A stretch of 64,000 nt of DNA from Auriscalpium vulgare (lineage: Eukaryota > Basidiomycota > Agaricomycetes > Russulales > Auriscalpiaceae), in NCBI GenBank assembly GCA_019915015.1, contig JAHBBC010000016.1, positions 744,001 to 808,000 of the forward strand, in the 5' to 3' direction. Position numbers and translations under genes: made by a program. The notes beneath the pieces were generated by a model. It ran no database searches. It saw only the letters and a program-made list of their open reading frames with translations, and had not been told where the DNA came from. Positions 46,585-57,114 of this stretch are shown here, in pieces; the stretch's first letter is position 1, and each line of letters starts with the position of its first letter.

Positions 46585-47220
46585 CCAAGTCGACTCCGCC
46601 GCCCGGGCGTGGTCATCAAGTGCGGCAACTACTGGTCGGGCAGGGTCTTCGGGCCGCTGCGCCTCAAGGTCGTCGAGGTCAGCGGCGCCCCGGAGGAGGG
46701 CGAGCGCATGGTGAAACCCAGCGGCTCCTTTTCCCCCGTCATGAGCAAGCCCTCGCACCGCTCGCCGGCGGACGACACGATCCGGCGCGTGCTCGAGCTC
46801 ACGCACACAGGCTACCCGTCGCTGCCCCCGCGGTGCGTCGTGCAGTACCTCGAGTGGCCGGACCTCAACGTGCCTGTCGATCCGCGCGGCGTGCTCAAGC
46901 TCATCCGCACGATTGAGCGCGAGACCGAGGTCAGCGAGGAGGCGCGCACTGGCGCGGGATCCGCAGTCCGGGCGGCGCCGTGCAGCGCACGAGCGACAAG
47001 GACTCGCCGAGCGGGACAGGCAGCAGCAGGAGCGGGACGACCAGCGCGCCGCTCGACGACGTTGTCATGAAGCACGCGCTCGGCGAGCACCCCGTGCTGC
47101 TGCACTGCTCGGTGGGCGTGGGCCAGGCAGGTTCGTCGCGGTCGACGCGGTGCTCAACGGCGTGCGCCGCGAGAGCCTGCTCAAGACGAAGGCCGCAGTG
47201 GCCACGGGCAATGCTGGTTC
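46585..47220 (+). pseudogene. Decayed protein tyrosine phosphatase
   Basis: Homology to fungal classical PTPs is spread over three reading frames. Frame one gives VIKCGNYWSGRVFGPLRLKV, DDTIRRVLELTHTGYPSLPP and CVVQYLEWPDLNVPVDPRGV. Near 46.96 kb the frame shifts to one reading SDKDSPSGTGSSRSG, LDDVVMKHALGEHPVLLHC and SVGVGQ. Near 47.13 kb it shifts again to GRFVAVDAVLNGVRRE. The PTP signature should be HCxAGxGRTG. Here the catalytic Cys remains, but the essential Arg is Gln and a frameshift follows at once. The N-terminal part of the domain is not found upstream. Sequence on both sides is motif-free. Two frameshifts and loss of the P-loop Arg make this a pseudogene. Confidence 0.75.
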
Positions 47221-48070
47221 GCAGGAGTCCGGGTGCGACAGCGGCGCGCGCGCCAGCGGGGTCGTAGCGGGAACGACGCGAGGGGGAGCAGGACCAACAA
47301 GTACTGAGGCTGCAACGCACCTTGTGCTCTCACCCCCGGACGCCGCCATGGCGCCTCGCGGGCATGTACGCGACCGCGCCCTTCACGCTCACAAACTCGC
47401 GGACGCCGTGCACAGAGTTGGGCGCATGCCCCGGGAGCACGAGCACAATGCACGCAGCAGCCATGCCACCACCAACGCCGCAGAGAAGCGCAGAGAGACG
47501 GCCACGAGCTCCTGCATCAATAGCGGGGCATGCGGTTGCGTCTCGAGAACGTGCACCGAGGCGGACGAGACCAGCGCTGCTGCGGGAAGTTCTGGTCGCT
47601 GTAGGAGGGTGTTGAATGCGCGCAGAGAAAATCGTCTTGAACGTCCATGCGCGCAGCGAGCACCGCAGCAAGCCGTCTTCCTATGTAAGCACTGTAGCCG
47701 CCTCTCCAGATCACGGACTCACAGAGTGTAGCGGGCTATGTTATGCGCGGACTGCCAGATGGAAAATGCCAGCAGTTCTTGTTGAGTTTCGAGCCATGAT
47801 ACGCGATTACTTAAGCATAATGTTCGCACACTGCGGGCATTGTGGAGACAGACTCGTAATTCATACACACAGACCACAGGAATGGACGACGTATCAAATA
47901 GCTAATTACTACTGTCGCAATGTCTGTGAACGAGACTCGATGCCCTAGCCCTTCTCGCTTCGTACTTCGTGGATCGGTGGGCGGAGAAAATCATGTATGC
48001 GTGCGTAGCCATGATCAACACTGGCTGCGGACTCGGCGCGGTAGCGATTGGGAGGGCTGGAGGGCGTCGA
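47221..48070. other. Region between PTP remnant and FunK1 gene
   Basis: No gene is supported. Open frames continue on both strands to about 47.7 kb but have the GC-rich, motif-free look of shadows of the decayed locus. The last 300 bases are 3' flank of the minus-strand kinase. Confidence 0.4.
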
Positions 48071-50669
48071 TTATCCTCCAGCTTCACTGTCCTCAGACTC
48101 TGCATATGCGCCTGTGGGTCGATGAGTATCGCGATGAGGGCCACGACGCGGGTCGACAGACTCTCTCTTCCGTTTCACGCGCACGGCAGTCGGCTCTGGC
48201 TTCTTCGGCTCTGGAATGGTCTCCGCAACAGCTATCGCTTCTTTGAGGCACTGAAGGAATTGCTCGTGCGTGATGGTGCTGGTGGAGATACGCTGATCTT
48301 TTGCGTTGTCCCACATGAAGCCGTGCAGTTTCGTCATGCTGGGTTTCATGAAGTGAAAGTAAGGCGTGTAGAAGTCGAGGAATTTATGGAATTTGGTGAT
48401 GAGCTTGCCTTTCGCCTGGCTGCAGGTTAGGCGCGTCCCTGAGACCAATGGGCCCACCAGGTCATGCCAATCTTCATTGGCTTCGCCTGCCACGAACTTG
48501 TGTCCCGGCTCCGTGTAGGCGCAGCAGATATAGTTTATGTGCCAGTAAAATCGCTCGAGATCGTGGAGGGAGGTCTCAATGGTTTCCGGGTCGTCGGCCA
48601 GCTCGATTGGTAGCGACAGCATATTGGTCTGGGCGATGTCATTGTACGCGGGTCGTCAAGCATCACAATGAGAGAACTCACCGGTCGGGGAAGCTTCGCG
48701 AACTCTCTATTCGGCATATTGGAATAGATAGCCTGGTCGAAACTCGAGATCATACCGTGGCCGACCTGGACAGAGGGGCGACGCGGGAGAGGTCTCTCGA
48801 GAGCCTCTACGGCCGTCTCGAAGCCGATGTTCCTGAGGTTGATGTCGCGATGAAGAATGTGCGCCTTCTCGGTCAGGATTTTATGCGCTGAGACGTTGGT
48901 CAGTGAAAGATATGGCGCACTCAACTGATTTGTGCTTACCCTCGATGATATGTTTGAAAGCATGTAAGAGTTCGAGCTTCGTGGTAAAGTCACCGATCGG
49001 GAGGACGATCGTACTTGTCAGGAGCCGGCAGTGCTTCCGGTAGAAGCCCTCCTTCTTGTCCTCCCCGACGTTCTTGTCCTCTTCGTCGTTGTCCGCCTCG
49101 TCGCGCTGCGTGGACGTCCGGCGCCTCTTCGCATACGAACGCGATCCGTAGGCTGCGTCGTCTTCACTCGGCTTCTTCTTGTTGATCGGTATACCCTCCC
49201 GCGCATTGGCCTTCCTCTTCAATTCCTGGACGGTTTGTCGAGCGCCTGTTAGCTCCCTTTTCACCATCGCAACATCATCTTGACTCGGTGCAGAGCGACG
49301 CTTCGCCGCGAGCACGGCGTCGGACGGGTAATCGTCCAGAAGCACATCCTCTTCCTTCAAACCGCCCTGTTCCTGCAAACCGTCCTCTTCATCCTCCCCC
49401 TGAGGGCCGACGAGCAACGGTACTGCAACACCAGCCTTCTTGGCTGCTGCGAGAAATGATCCGGTGAGGAACGTACGAGTCGGATCGGGATAGGTGTCTG
49501 TGAGCGTGTAAGTCCTGCCATTCCTCTCGACGACGTATGCCCAGGGGGCCGGCCCGTGAAGAGAATACTCGTTGTAGAGCGTGTAACGGAATTTGTACCA
49601 CTCGCCCCGGTACTTGACTTGGTCGATCTTGCCTTGTGGTGTCCACTTGACCGTCTCGTCGATACCCAAGTACCGATTTGGCGCGTAGATGAGGGTTAAG
49701 ATGAGGCGAAGGATGCGAGGTACTGTGTTGGCGTATGTGAAGCGGACGCGGCCGTTGCGGTCGAAGATGTTATACTCGATGTAGTAGGGAGTGATCGCGA
49801 CTGCGAGCACAAAGGATCGGCCAAGCTGAAGTTGAGTGACCACTTTCGCTTTGTGACACATCGTCTTCTCGATGCGATCTGGGACTTCTGCAGTCGTTGT
49901 GAGCTCCACAACGGCTGCGTTCTGCGACCAATCGAATCCGAATTCGACCTCGGGGAACGAGTCAATCGGTACCGTAGCAATATCTGGTTTTTGAACGTCG
50001 AGACCCTTCGGCGGGGAGGTACAGTACTTCGCCGACAATTTCCGTTTGGGTATCTAAAGGACGTTTCAGTAATATCCTGCACATAATGGAAATGCTACGC
50101 ACCAGCTGCGGGAAGTCAATACCGACTCTTTTGAAGATAGCTTCGCAATGTATTTCGAATGCATCCTCAGTGAAGTTCCCGGCTGAAAGATGCACGTGGA
50201 TGTCGCTATAGACTGTCTTCTCGATCTGCTGATATAAACCGGGTGGAAGTGTATCGACCCAAGCCGTGGCTTGCAGGTCGAGGCCCTCGCTCTTGATGGC
50301 CGGGAGCTCGGTCCTACTGAAGACATCGGCCATGGCTTCGTTTCCGTAGCGTTGGTTGTCAAGATGACCTTGATGACTCGCCACGTCACCGGAGTATTCT
50401 GAAGGCGAGGACTTGAGAGGCGTGATAACCCTCTGCCTCGGCACGTAGGGTCTTATATTCGGTGTGGCGACGGGGACGCTGTCCGTGCGGCGGTGCGCGG
50501 CAGTGGAACCAGCTTGCGAGACGTTCTCTGCGGCGGCGACGGCTGAGTTCTGCGCGACGGCAGCGGCGGGGAGGGGGAGTGGAGCGTATTCCTCTGAGAA
50601 GATGATCGAGTTCGACAGCTCGTGGGTGGATGATTCAGGGCTGCCGGGGCCCTGAGTATGCGCGTCCAT
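48071..50669 (-). CDS. Fungal-type protein kinase FunK1
   Basis: About four exons on the minus strand. The start MDAHTQGPGSPESSTHELSN opens a disordered N-terminus. A FunK1 N-lobe-like region follows (GNFTEDAFEIHCEAIF, then RSFVLAVAITPYYIEYNIFD and PNRYLGIDETVKWTPQ). A long acidic/basic insert (KEEDVLLDDYPSDAVLAAKR) precedes the C-lobe. The catalytic loop ILHRDINLRNIGF has the HRD Asp and Asn. The FunK1 continuation includes ETSLHDLERFYWHINYICC, where HDLE is typical of the family. The expected metal-binding DxD/DFG-like segment after the catalytic loop reads MISSFDQAIYSN, so its chemistry may be altered. A basic C-terminal tail ends at 48071. FunK1 kinases are greatly expanded in Agaricomycetes and their targets are unknown. 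Confidence 0.85.
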
Positions 50670-52862
50670 TGTTGCGCGTACTCCTAGTAGATCAGCAACG
50701 TGAGATCAGTGGAGGTAGGCCCGATTCGGCTCCGGCGGCTTGCCGGCTTCCTAGCGCTTCCTTCTGTGCCTCGTGTCTCGCATCTATCCCCTTTCTGTGC
50801 CTCCCGTTTTGCCCCTCTGCGTATAACAACAAGACATTCATTCTACTTGGCAGAATACAAGAGCGGTTCTGACCAGCCTTGAGCGACTTGGAGCCTCTTG
50901 GACCAAGTCTGCAGGCATAGCTATTAGCCTGATGGGGCTGGGCGCTGATCATATGATACGCGCTGCGGTTCCGGCAGACCCGAGAAGCCCGCCGACAAGC
51001 GCTTGGCCGGCCGCGACGCGAAAGGGAGGCCAGCGTGCGTGATATTACATGTGGGGATGTCCGAAGCTATCTGGTAGAGCATGGTTTTGAGGTGCGAGTC
51101 AGCTGCTCGACGTATTGCAGGCATATTGCAGGCGTCGCGTGTATGCCAAGTTATGTCATTGAGATATGTTACGGAAATACCGCCGAGCCATAATACAAGG
51201 GGACGTCCATAAGTACACATGTCCGAGCGGTCGGAATCCGTTTGCAGGCCTAATACTGAAGCGGCCTGAGAATTACTTAAGGCCCTGAGGACTTACATTC
51301 GCAGGCGACGCCGCAGATGCGCATTCCCTGGCCCCGTTTGTTCCCAGTACAGCACCTTGTGGGAACTATAAGTATTCATTTATATGCGGACGATGGGAGG
51401 GAATAACAAAATATACGAATCTTACACACAGCACAGTTCTCCTGCCAATGCGTGTGTTTTCTGGCGCTCTAAGGGAGTGACCTAGTGGGAGAGATATCAG
51501 TGTGAGCTCGGCGGAGACTTACTGCCCGTCGCCGTACACTTCCTGACGTGATCCGCCAGCCCAGCCAAACCGCCAAGAAGACGCCGCGGCGCCGCGGTGC
51601 TCCGGTGCTCCTGCACGCGCCGGTGGTCGTCCGGGAAAGCCACCCACGGGCCCGGGGCACCGCGCAGCTGGTCCGCCTGCGCAGCGGGGTCGCGGAGAAA
51701 ATGGCCACCGAGGTAGTCGAGGTAGTGCACATACATACACGTGCGAGAGCGGAGCACAGCACGCATGTCGAGTACCGGCAAGAGATCTAGATAAGGGGTA
51801 CGTCGGACTGAGCTGAGTGCATGCAATGTGATCGAGTGGCGCGTTCGAGGGTGCTGCGGTGCACGGGAGGGAGTGCAGTGAACGATGCGCAGATACGGTA
51901 GACAATCCAGCTAGTCCGGATGTGAGAGGTTGTGCTTTCCTTGTAGAGCGTGAGCCCGCCTGCACCGTCGGACTTTCTCCGCTCCCGTGGCCTTGAGCGC
52001 TGCCATGGTGCCATCGCGCAGCATCTAATGCTTCAAGACCTGCAGCACGGCGGTGTCAGGATGTACCTTGAAGCAGCAGCCTGCTAATGGCTCAAGCGCT
52101 CAATACCTGCACTGGCAGGGCATCTCGACAATGAACAGGCGAGGCCATGCGCCCGCGCGTTCCGGCTCTACATGCTGGCGGGCTGAACACATGGCCGCCA
52201 TACACGGCCATTGACTGCGTGTGTGCTCGCCAGCAGCGCCGAGCGTCTCGAGTGGTGCGTGGATGGGCCAGACCCCGGCCGCCAGAGGACAACGGCGGCG
52301 CCATGTCGCCTGCGTTCCTGCCCACGCGCACAAGCCCGGCGTGAACGGGCCGCGCAAGCATGGGCAGGGCAAACGCGACGCGGGCTCACCATGGGTTGAC
52401 TCGCGTTCGTGCGTCGTACGTGCACAGCGGTGCACTTGCGCCGAGAGGAGCAGGGGGGAGATGTGCACGGCGCGGTGTGTATAGGCCGCCGTGGGGACCG
52501 AGGAACGCTGCGAGGACAATGCGTGTATCGCGTCGCGGGCTGGCGAGTGGAGGCGTCGTGGGGAGTGCGCAGGGACAGGGCGTCGTGATATGCTCACCAA
52601 TAGCAATACGCACTGCTGGAACAAAAGACGAGACAATGATGTTTGCCAGCTAAATGATAGGTACCAGCTGGGTGTGGCCGCCGCCTTCCTAATTCATATG
52701 TGGCTCTCGGCTTCTTCCGCGCACCTCCATCTGCTTCGCCCACTTCCGCGCAGCGGCGCTTTTGGACTAAAAAAGGGTGCCAGACTGAATCATGGTTGGG
52801 GAAAGTGGTAAATTTAATTGCAGATTTTCAACTCCTGTACATACTGGAAGGCAGATGAACCA
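50670..52862. other. Gene-poor stretch left of the transposon
   Basis: No intact gene. A minus-strand frame at 51497-51826 reads like real protein (YLDLLPVLDMRAVLRSRTCM, then YVHYLDYLGGHFLRDPAAQA) and may be a gene fragment, but no family was recognised. The left inverted repeat lies at about 52320-52685. Composition changes abruptly from GC-rich to AT-rich near 52.77 kb, where the transposon probably begins. Confidence 0.4.
52320..52685 (-). repeat. Inverted repeat, left copy
   Basis: Read on the minus strand, this matches 59928-60235 on the plus strand in ordered blocks: TATCATTTAGCTGGCAAA, ATCATTGTCTCG, CTATTGGTGAG, GCATTGTCCTCG, CACATCTCCCCC, CTGCTCCTCTCGGCGC, GACGCACGAACGCGAGT and CGCGTCGCGTTTGCCCTGC followed by GCGGCCCGTTCACGCCGGGC. 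Indels separate the blocks. The repeat has no coding potential. Confidence 0.85.
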
Positions 52863-55604
52863 CTAAACTACATCCCCCTCCTCATCTACATCCCCCTCAT
52901 CTCCCAAGTTGAGCTCATCCAAATTGAGTATGTGTAGTCCTGGGTGCTTTCTCAATATGTGAACTCTGCACTCAAACTCTACAGTACCAATTAGGTTCTG
53001 GATCAATTTCACTGGTAGAGCTTCAATAGCCCTTCCCCATTTTCCTTTCCACCTCTTCAAGTGCAGCTTACAGTCAATCAAAGGAATAAATACAACATAT
53101 GCTTCAGAGGTTCCAACAACTTCATAATATGCCAATGCTTGTCCAAATACAGGGTCTTCTCTCTCATCTACTACAGCCTCAAAATGTTTACTTGATCGTG
53201 TAACCGGTTTTCCCAATGTTTCAAAGAGTTTAGAAGTCAATGTCTTTTTATTTGGAATTGAATACTTCGCCCATCGACAAAGCTCCAAATTGGTATCAAT
53301 AGGGTGCTTTCGATATTTACAAATAGCACTCAAATGGGACCGAAACTCTGAGGTTTGATTTTTTCTCTCAGATTTTTTGATTGCCACTTCTTTGATAAAT
53401 GTCTTCTTTTTAGTCTCTGGTTTTACATATGCCAATGAGGGCTCATACAGCAAGAGCACTCTCATAAGCTCCCTTTCCCAGATGATAGTAGCCATATTTG
53501 CAAATGGTGCCTTTTTGGACCGGATTTTGTGTCCCATTTCTCCTATAGCCCGTTCAACAGTTGCTTGGGATCCCAGTCTTATTGACCCATACCATTCAAT
53601 ATGAGTGGGGATATGGATCAGTTGAAAGATACAAAGTCTGCACCGAGAAACCTTTTCAGGATCCTCGCCAACATAAATTGTTTCATACTCTTCAAGAAAA
53701 TCCTTTATCAGGGAGTGAAAAACCCTAAGTTCTGATGGTGAATGTGATCGAATAGCCATGGCAATATCTGCAATTTCTACAAACTTTGCAAAGTTTGATA
53801 ACACAGTGGGATTAAAACCCAGCTCTGTACCTAGTGGAATGATGTACCAATGCAATAATGCCATCCACTCAAATATTTTATATTGACTTTGACGTTTTAA
53901 GAATGGATCCCGGATAGGCCCACAAAAACAAGGAGGAAGTGTACACATGGCTTCACTGACAAGTCTCCCTAATGTCTCAGCTTTATAAGTGCTAAGATGG
54001 CACATTTCTTCTGGAGCACTAAAAGTTGTCCACAGATCCCACAAATAGGCCATACAATTTTCATATATCAGATGAAACGGATCAAGGGGAAAAAATGATG
54101 GATGGAGAAAAGCAGGGCTAAACATGCAGAGCGGCATCCTGGATATCCCACTCATCTTGGTAACTTTGTTACTTGCAGTCTTGCTTTTAGCTTGATTTAA
54201 TTTCTCAAGAGTCTCTCGATAATGAAGCTCAGTCCGCATAGGTAATTTGAGAAGATCATATTTTTTTGGTCGATCTGGATTATACCTCAGACTTTCTGGA
54301 GGAGAACATGGATAATACTGTGCCTTTGCCCCCTTTTTCAGGCTGCTTTGAGCACCCCGTATCATACTGAATCTGTCTCCAAATAATGCTGTATGTCCAG
54401 CCATGCCATTGAGCTTAGCAGAACCTAGCATATCACCAAGAACCATGCACAGATATGTTCGTTGAATATAATAATGTGAATCAATTACATCCCAAATCCA
54501 AGTCCCCTCTGAAAGCTGTGCCATTTGTCTGAACAGACCAAAAAGAAAAGATTCTATATGTCCAGGGGGTTGAGGTCCTGGTATTGCCAGGGGTATCACA
54601 ATATTTTTGGTCTTATAGCGTAACTCAGCTGGGAAGTTGAGCAATTCTAGTATCAATACCCAGGTGTCTGATTGCTTCTTCATTGTGAGTTGTGCACCAT
54701 CTGTTGACAGTGCTAATGCAATATCTCTTTGATCCTGAAACAATCCCTGTGCTTGGTAATGGTGTCTATGCACTGTTCCACTTGCAAAGTCTGAGAACCT
54801 TGAAGCTTCTGCTACTAGTTTCAAGGTTTCTTTCAAACATCGATCTCTACTCCGAATTAAATCAGAGGTGTCAGCATTTGCAAAAAGAGCTTGTATAGTG
54901 GCAATTAGGGGCAAAGACATCATTTGAGCACGTGGTTTTGGCTTTAAGGTAGCCTTTGACTGAGGCCTATATCGAGGCTGCCCACATATCTTCCCTTTCT
55001 TCTTATAAGGGCATGCAGTCAGTTGCTCAAATTCACCTGAGTATGCTATGCAACTGTTAGGACATATATCTATTTTGATAGGCTGCAGGCCAGTGATTTT
55101 AGTGGCCAATTTTCTGACACTGTACAGACTGATAATCTTTGTGTTGCTTTCCTCTTGGAGAACATGACCATGCTCTATGTAAGCCTGTACAGTGCCATTT
55201 GTCTTCTTCCAAGCTATCCAATGCTTTAATGATAGCCTTTCAGATGCTGTAAGAGGGATCTTGGTAGGAATGTCCACAGGGACAGGAGGGCATGTGTACC
55301 CATCAAGAAGTGTCTTTTTGATTTCAGCTGCTGAGTCTGGAAGCTGCCAGAAAAATTCTTCTTCTATGTCTGATGTACTTGATGATTCATCCTCTGAATC
55401 AGCATGATTTGAGATAGCTTCATCACTTGAATCAGTATCATCTGTAATTGCTTCATCAACATCCTCCCCACTTGATTCTTCAGCAATATCCAGAATATTG
55501 TTGTTAAGTTCATCAGGATCATCAAAATCATCATCTGGACTCCATGTGCCCTCATCAGGATTACCATGGGCTTTATCTTTGTCATCATTTAGACCAACCA
55601 TAGG

Positions 55605-55672
55605 TTCATCCACATCATGAGATTCATTCACATCATGAGATTCATCCACATCATGAGATTCATCCACATCAT
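55605..55672 (-). repeat. 18-bp tandem repeat in the transposase N-terminus
   Basis: Three to four direct copies of an 18-base unit (ATGAGATTCATCCACATC on the + strand) encode the repeated peptide SHDVDE/SHDVNE. The retroelement inserted inside the first copy of this array. Confidence 0.8.
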
Positions 55673-55806
55673 TGTTGGCGATGTGGGTTGTCGCTCGTCG
55701 TAGGGTACATACTTACGTAATCCGCGTCGCTGTATGCGCGCGTCGTGCTCGTACTTTCTTCACTCTCTCCGGTCACCTCCCTTGCAATCATACTTTGATT
55801 CTCATA
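55673..55806 (+). repeat. 5' LTR of the gag-only element
   Basis: Begins TGTTGGCGATG and ends TTCTCATA. It is identical by eye to the 3' LTR at 56981-57114. The target duplication implies a TG...TA end. If TG...CA is preferred the end is 55804. Confidence 0.9.
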
Positions 55807-55818
55807 GGTTATGGGCCC
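55807..55818 (+). promoter_or_regulatory. Probable primer-binding site
   Basis: GGTTATGGGCCC directly follows the 5' LTR. It is complementary, with one G-U pair, to the anticodon-arm region of initiator tRNA-Met (GGGCTCATAACC). Half-tRNA initiator-Met priming is known for some copia-type elements. Use here is inferred from sequence and position. Confidence 0.6.
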
Positions 55819-56077
55819 TGCTCGTCGCTCTTAGCCCCCTAGTATCATTCTTCCTTTGCTCTTGACCCGATTCAGTCACCCCCGGCCAGCTAGAGCCTCA
55901 TATCCAGCCAGTTGCCAGCTAGAGCCTATCCAGCCAGTCGCCAGCTAGAGCAAGAATCCAGCCAGTCTCCCCAGTGCGCCAGCTAGAGCAAGAATCCAGC
56001 CTTCCCTTCCCTTCCCTTCCCGTCATTGAATCATCTCCGCCCTCGACAATCTTTCGCCACATCACCACATCACTACG

Positions 56078-56908
56078 ATGACCTCCGGTATCGAGAAACT
56101 CAACGAGGAGAACTACTCGACGTGGGTCATTCAAATGGAGGCCTTGCTGGAGGAGAAGGAGTTGTGGGATGTGGTCAGTGGGGAGGAGACGATGCCACAT
56201 ACGGGTCCAAATTCCAAAGGTGTGAAAACCTTTGCTCGTAAAGAACGCCTTGCCCGTGCCAAGATCATCCTGCACCTCGAGCCTTCCCAACTCCCCCATG
56301 CCCAGTCCAAGGACGTTCGCGAGGTATGGACCAACCTCGAGCGCATCCATCGCTCACGTGGTTTCGGCACCCTCATGTCCCTCCGTCGCCGCCTCTTCGA
56401 GATGGCGAAGCGTGACAACCAGTCCATGCAGTCGTGGGTAGCCCAGGTTCGCACGGCTGCCTTCCACCTCAAAGCTGCTGGCTACAAGCTCGAGGATATG
56501 GACATCATCATGGCGCTCACCCAGCATCTCCCTCCCTCCTTTGCTCCCCTTATCGTCTCCCTCGAGTCCACCCCTGTCGACGAGCTCACTATCGACAATG
56601 TTGTCACCCGTCTCCTCAACGAGGAAACTCGTCAGCTCCTTGAGCAGACTCTGGACGTGGATCTCTGGGGTGGGCGCACCGACAAGTCCGAGAGCACCAA
56701 CTTGTCTCGTGGCAAGCTGCGTTTTGCGCCGCCTTCGCATTCCGACATGCGCTGTTACAACTGTCGTGGTCGTGGTCACATGGCCTCCCAGTGTCCCTCC
56801 CCGAAGCAGCCCCGGGCAAGGTTCGAGGACGATGAAGAGGAACCGCGTAGGGAGAAGGCGCATATGGCGCGCGATGAAGAGGTTGATAAGTCCCAGCTCA
56901 CTTTTTAA
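56078..56908 (+). CDS. Gag polyprotein of copia type (UBN2-like) with CCHC zinc knuckle
   Basis: A 276-residue single-exon protein. It starts MTSGIEKLNEENYSTWVIQM, with the Asn-Tyr-x-x-Trp pattern found at the start of copia-type Gag. The capsid-like helical region includes KERLARAKIILHLEPSQLPH, EVWTNLERIHRSRGFGTL and MALTQHLPPSFAPLIVSLES, then VTRLLNEETRQL. Near residue 227 lies a perfect C-x2-C-x4-H-x4-C zinc knuckle (CYNCRGRGHMASQC), followed by a charged tail ending DKSQLTF and a stop. The stop comes about 70 bases before the 3' LTR, so nothing else is encoded. Gag forms the virus-like particle and binds the element RNA. The intact frame and identical LTRs suggest recent mobility. Confidence 0.9.
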   Translation: MTSGIEKLNEENYSTWVIQMEALLEEKELWDVVSGEETMPHTGPNSKGVKTFARKERLARAKIILHLEPSQLPHAQSKDVREVWTNLERIHRSRGFGTLMSLRRRLFEMAKRDNQSMQSWVAQVRTAAFHLKAAGYKLEDMDIIMALTQHLPPSFAPLIVSLESTPVDELTIDNVVTRLLNEETRQLLEQTLDVDLWGGRTDKSESTNLSRGKLRFAPPSHSDMRCYNCRGRGHMASQCPSPKQPRARFEDDEEEPRREKAHMARDEEVDKSQLTF

Positions 56909-56980
56909 TTCCTCCATACTCCTCACATTCTTTTTAATACTCCATTCGTTTAATATGGACTCGCTTGACCCAAGAGGTTG

Positions 56981-57114
56981 TGTTGGCGATGTGGGTTGTC
57001 GCTCGTCGTAGGGTACATACTTACGTAATCCGCGTCGCTGTATGCGCGCGTCGTGCTCGTACTTTCTTCACTCTCTCCGGTCACCTCCCTTGCAATCATA
57101 CTTTGATTCTCATA
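56981..57114 (+). repeat. 3' LTR of the gag-only element
   Basis: Identical by eye to the 5' LTR. It is preceded by CCAAGAGGTTG, a weak candidate polypurine tract, and followed by the ATCAT target duplication. Confidence 0.9.

Larger units (their letters stand above)
55673..57114 (+). mobile_element. Non-autonomous Ty1/copia-like LTR retrotransposon carrying only gag
   Basis: A complete 1,442-base element on the plus strand. Two LTRs of 132-134 bases (55673-55806 and 56981-57114) look identical. The only gene is a copia-type Gag. There is no protease, integrase, reverse transcriptase or RNase H and no room for them. The 5-base target duplication ATCAT lies at 55668-55672 and 57115-57119. It sits inside a transposase exon and excising it on paper restores that reading frame. 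It must depend on enzymes from another element. The base composition is GC-richer than the host transposon. Confidence 0.9.

Noticed and set aside
46299..46806. Minus-strand frames opposite the PTP remnant
   Set aside because: Motif-free, while the plus strand has clear phosphatase blocks.
52861..52866. CACTA bases at the left edge of the transposase gene as a possible CACTA terminus
   Set aside because: They overlap the transposase stop codon, and no matching inverted terminus was found near 57.6-57.8 kb. AT-rich sequence continues further left to about 52.77 kb.
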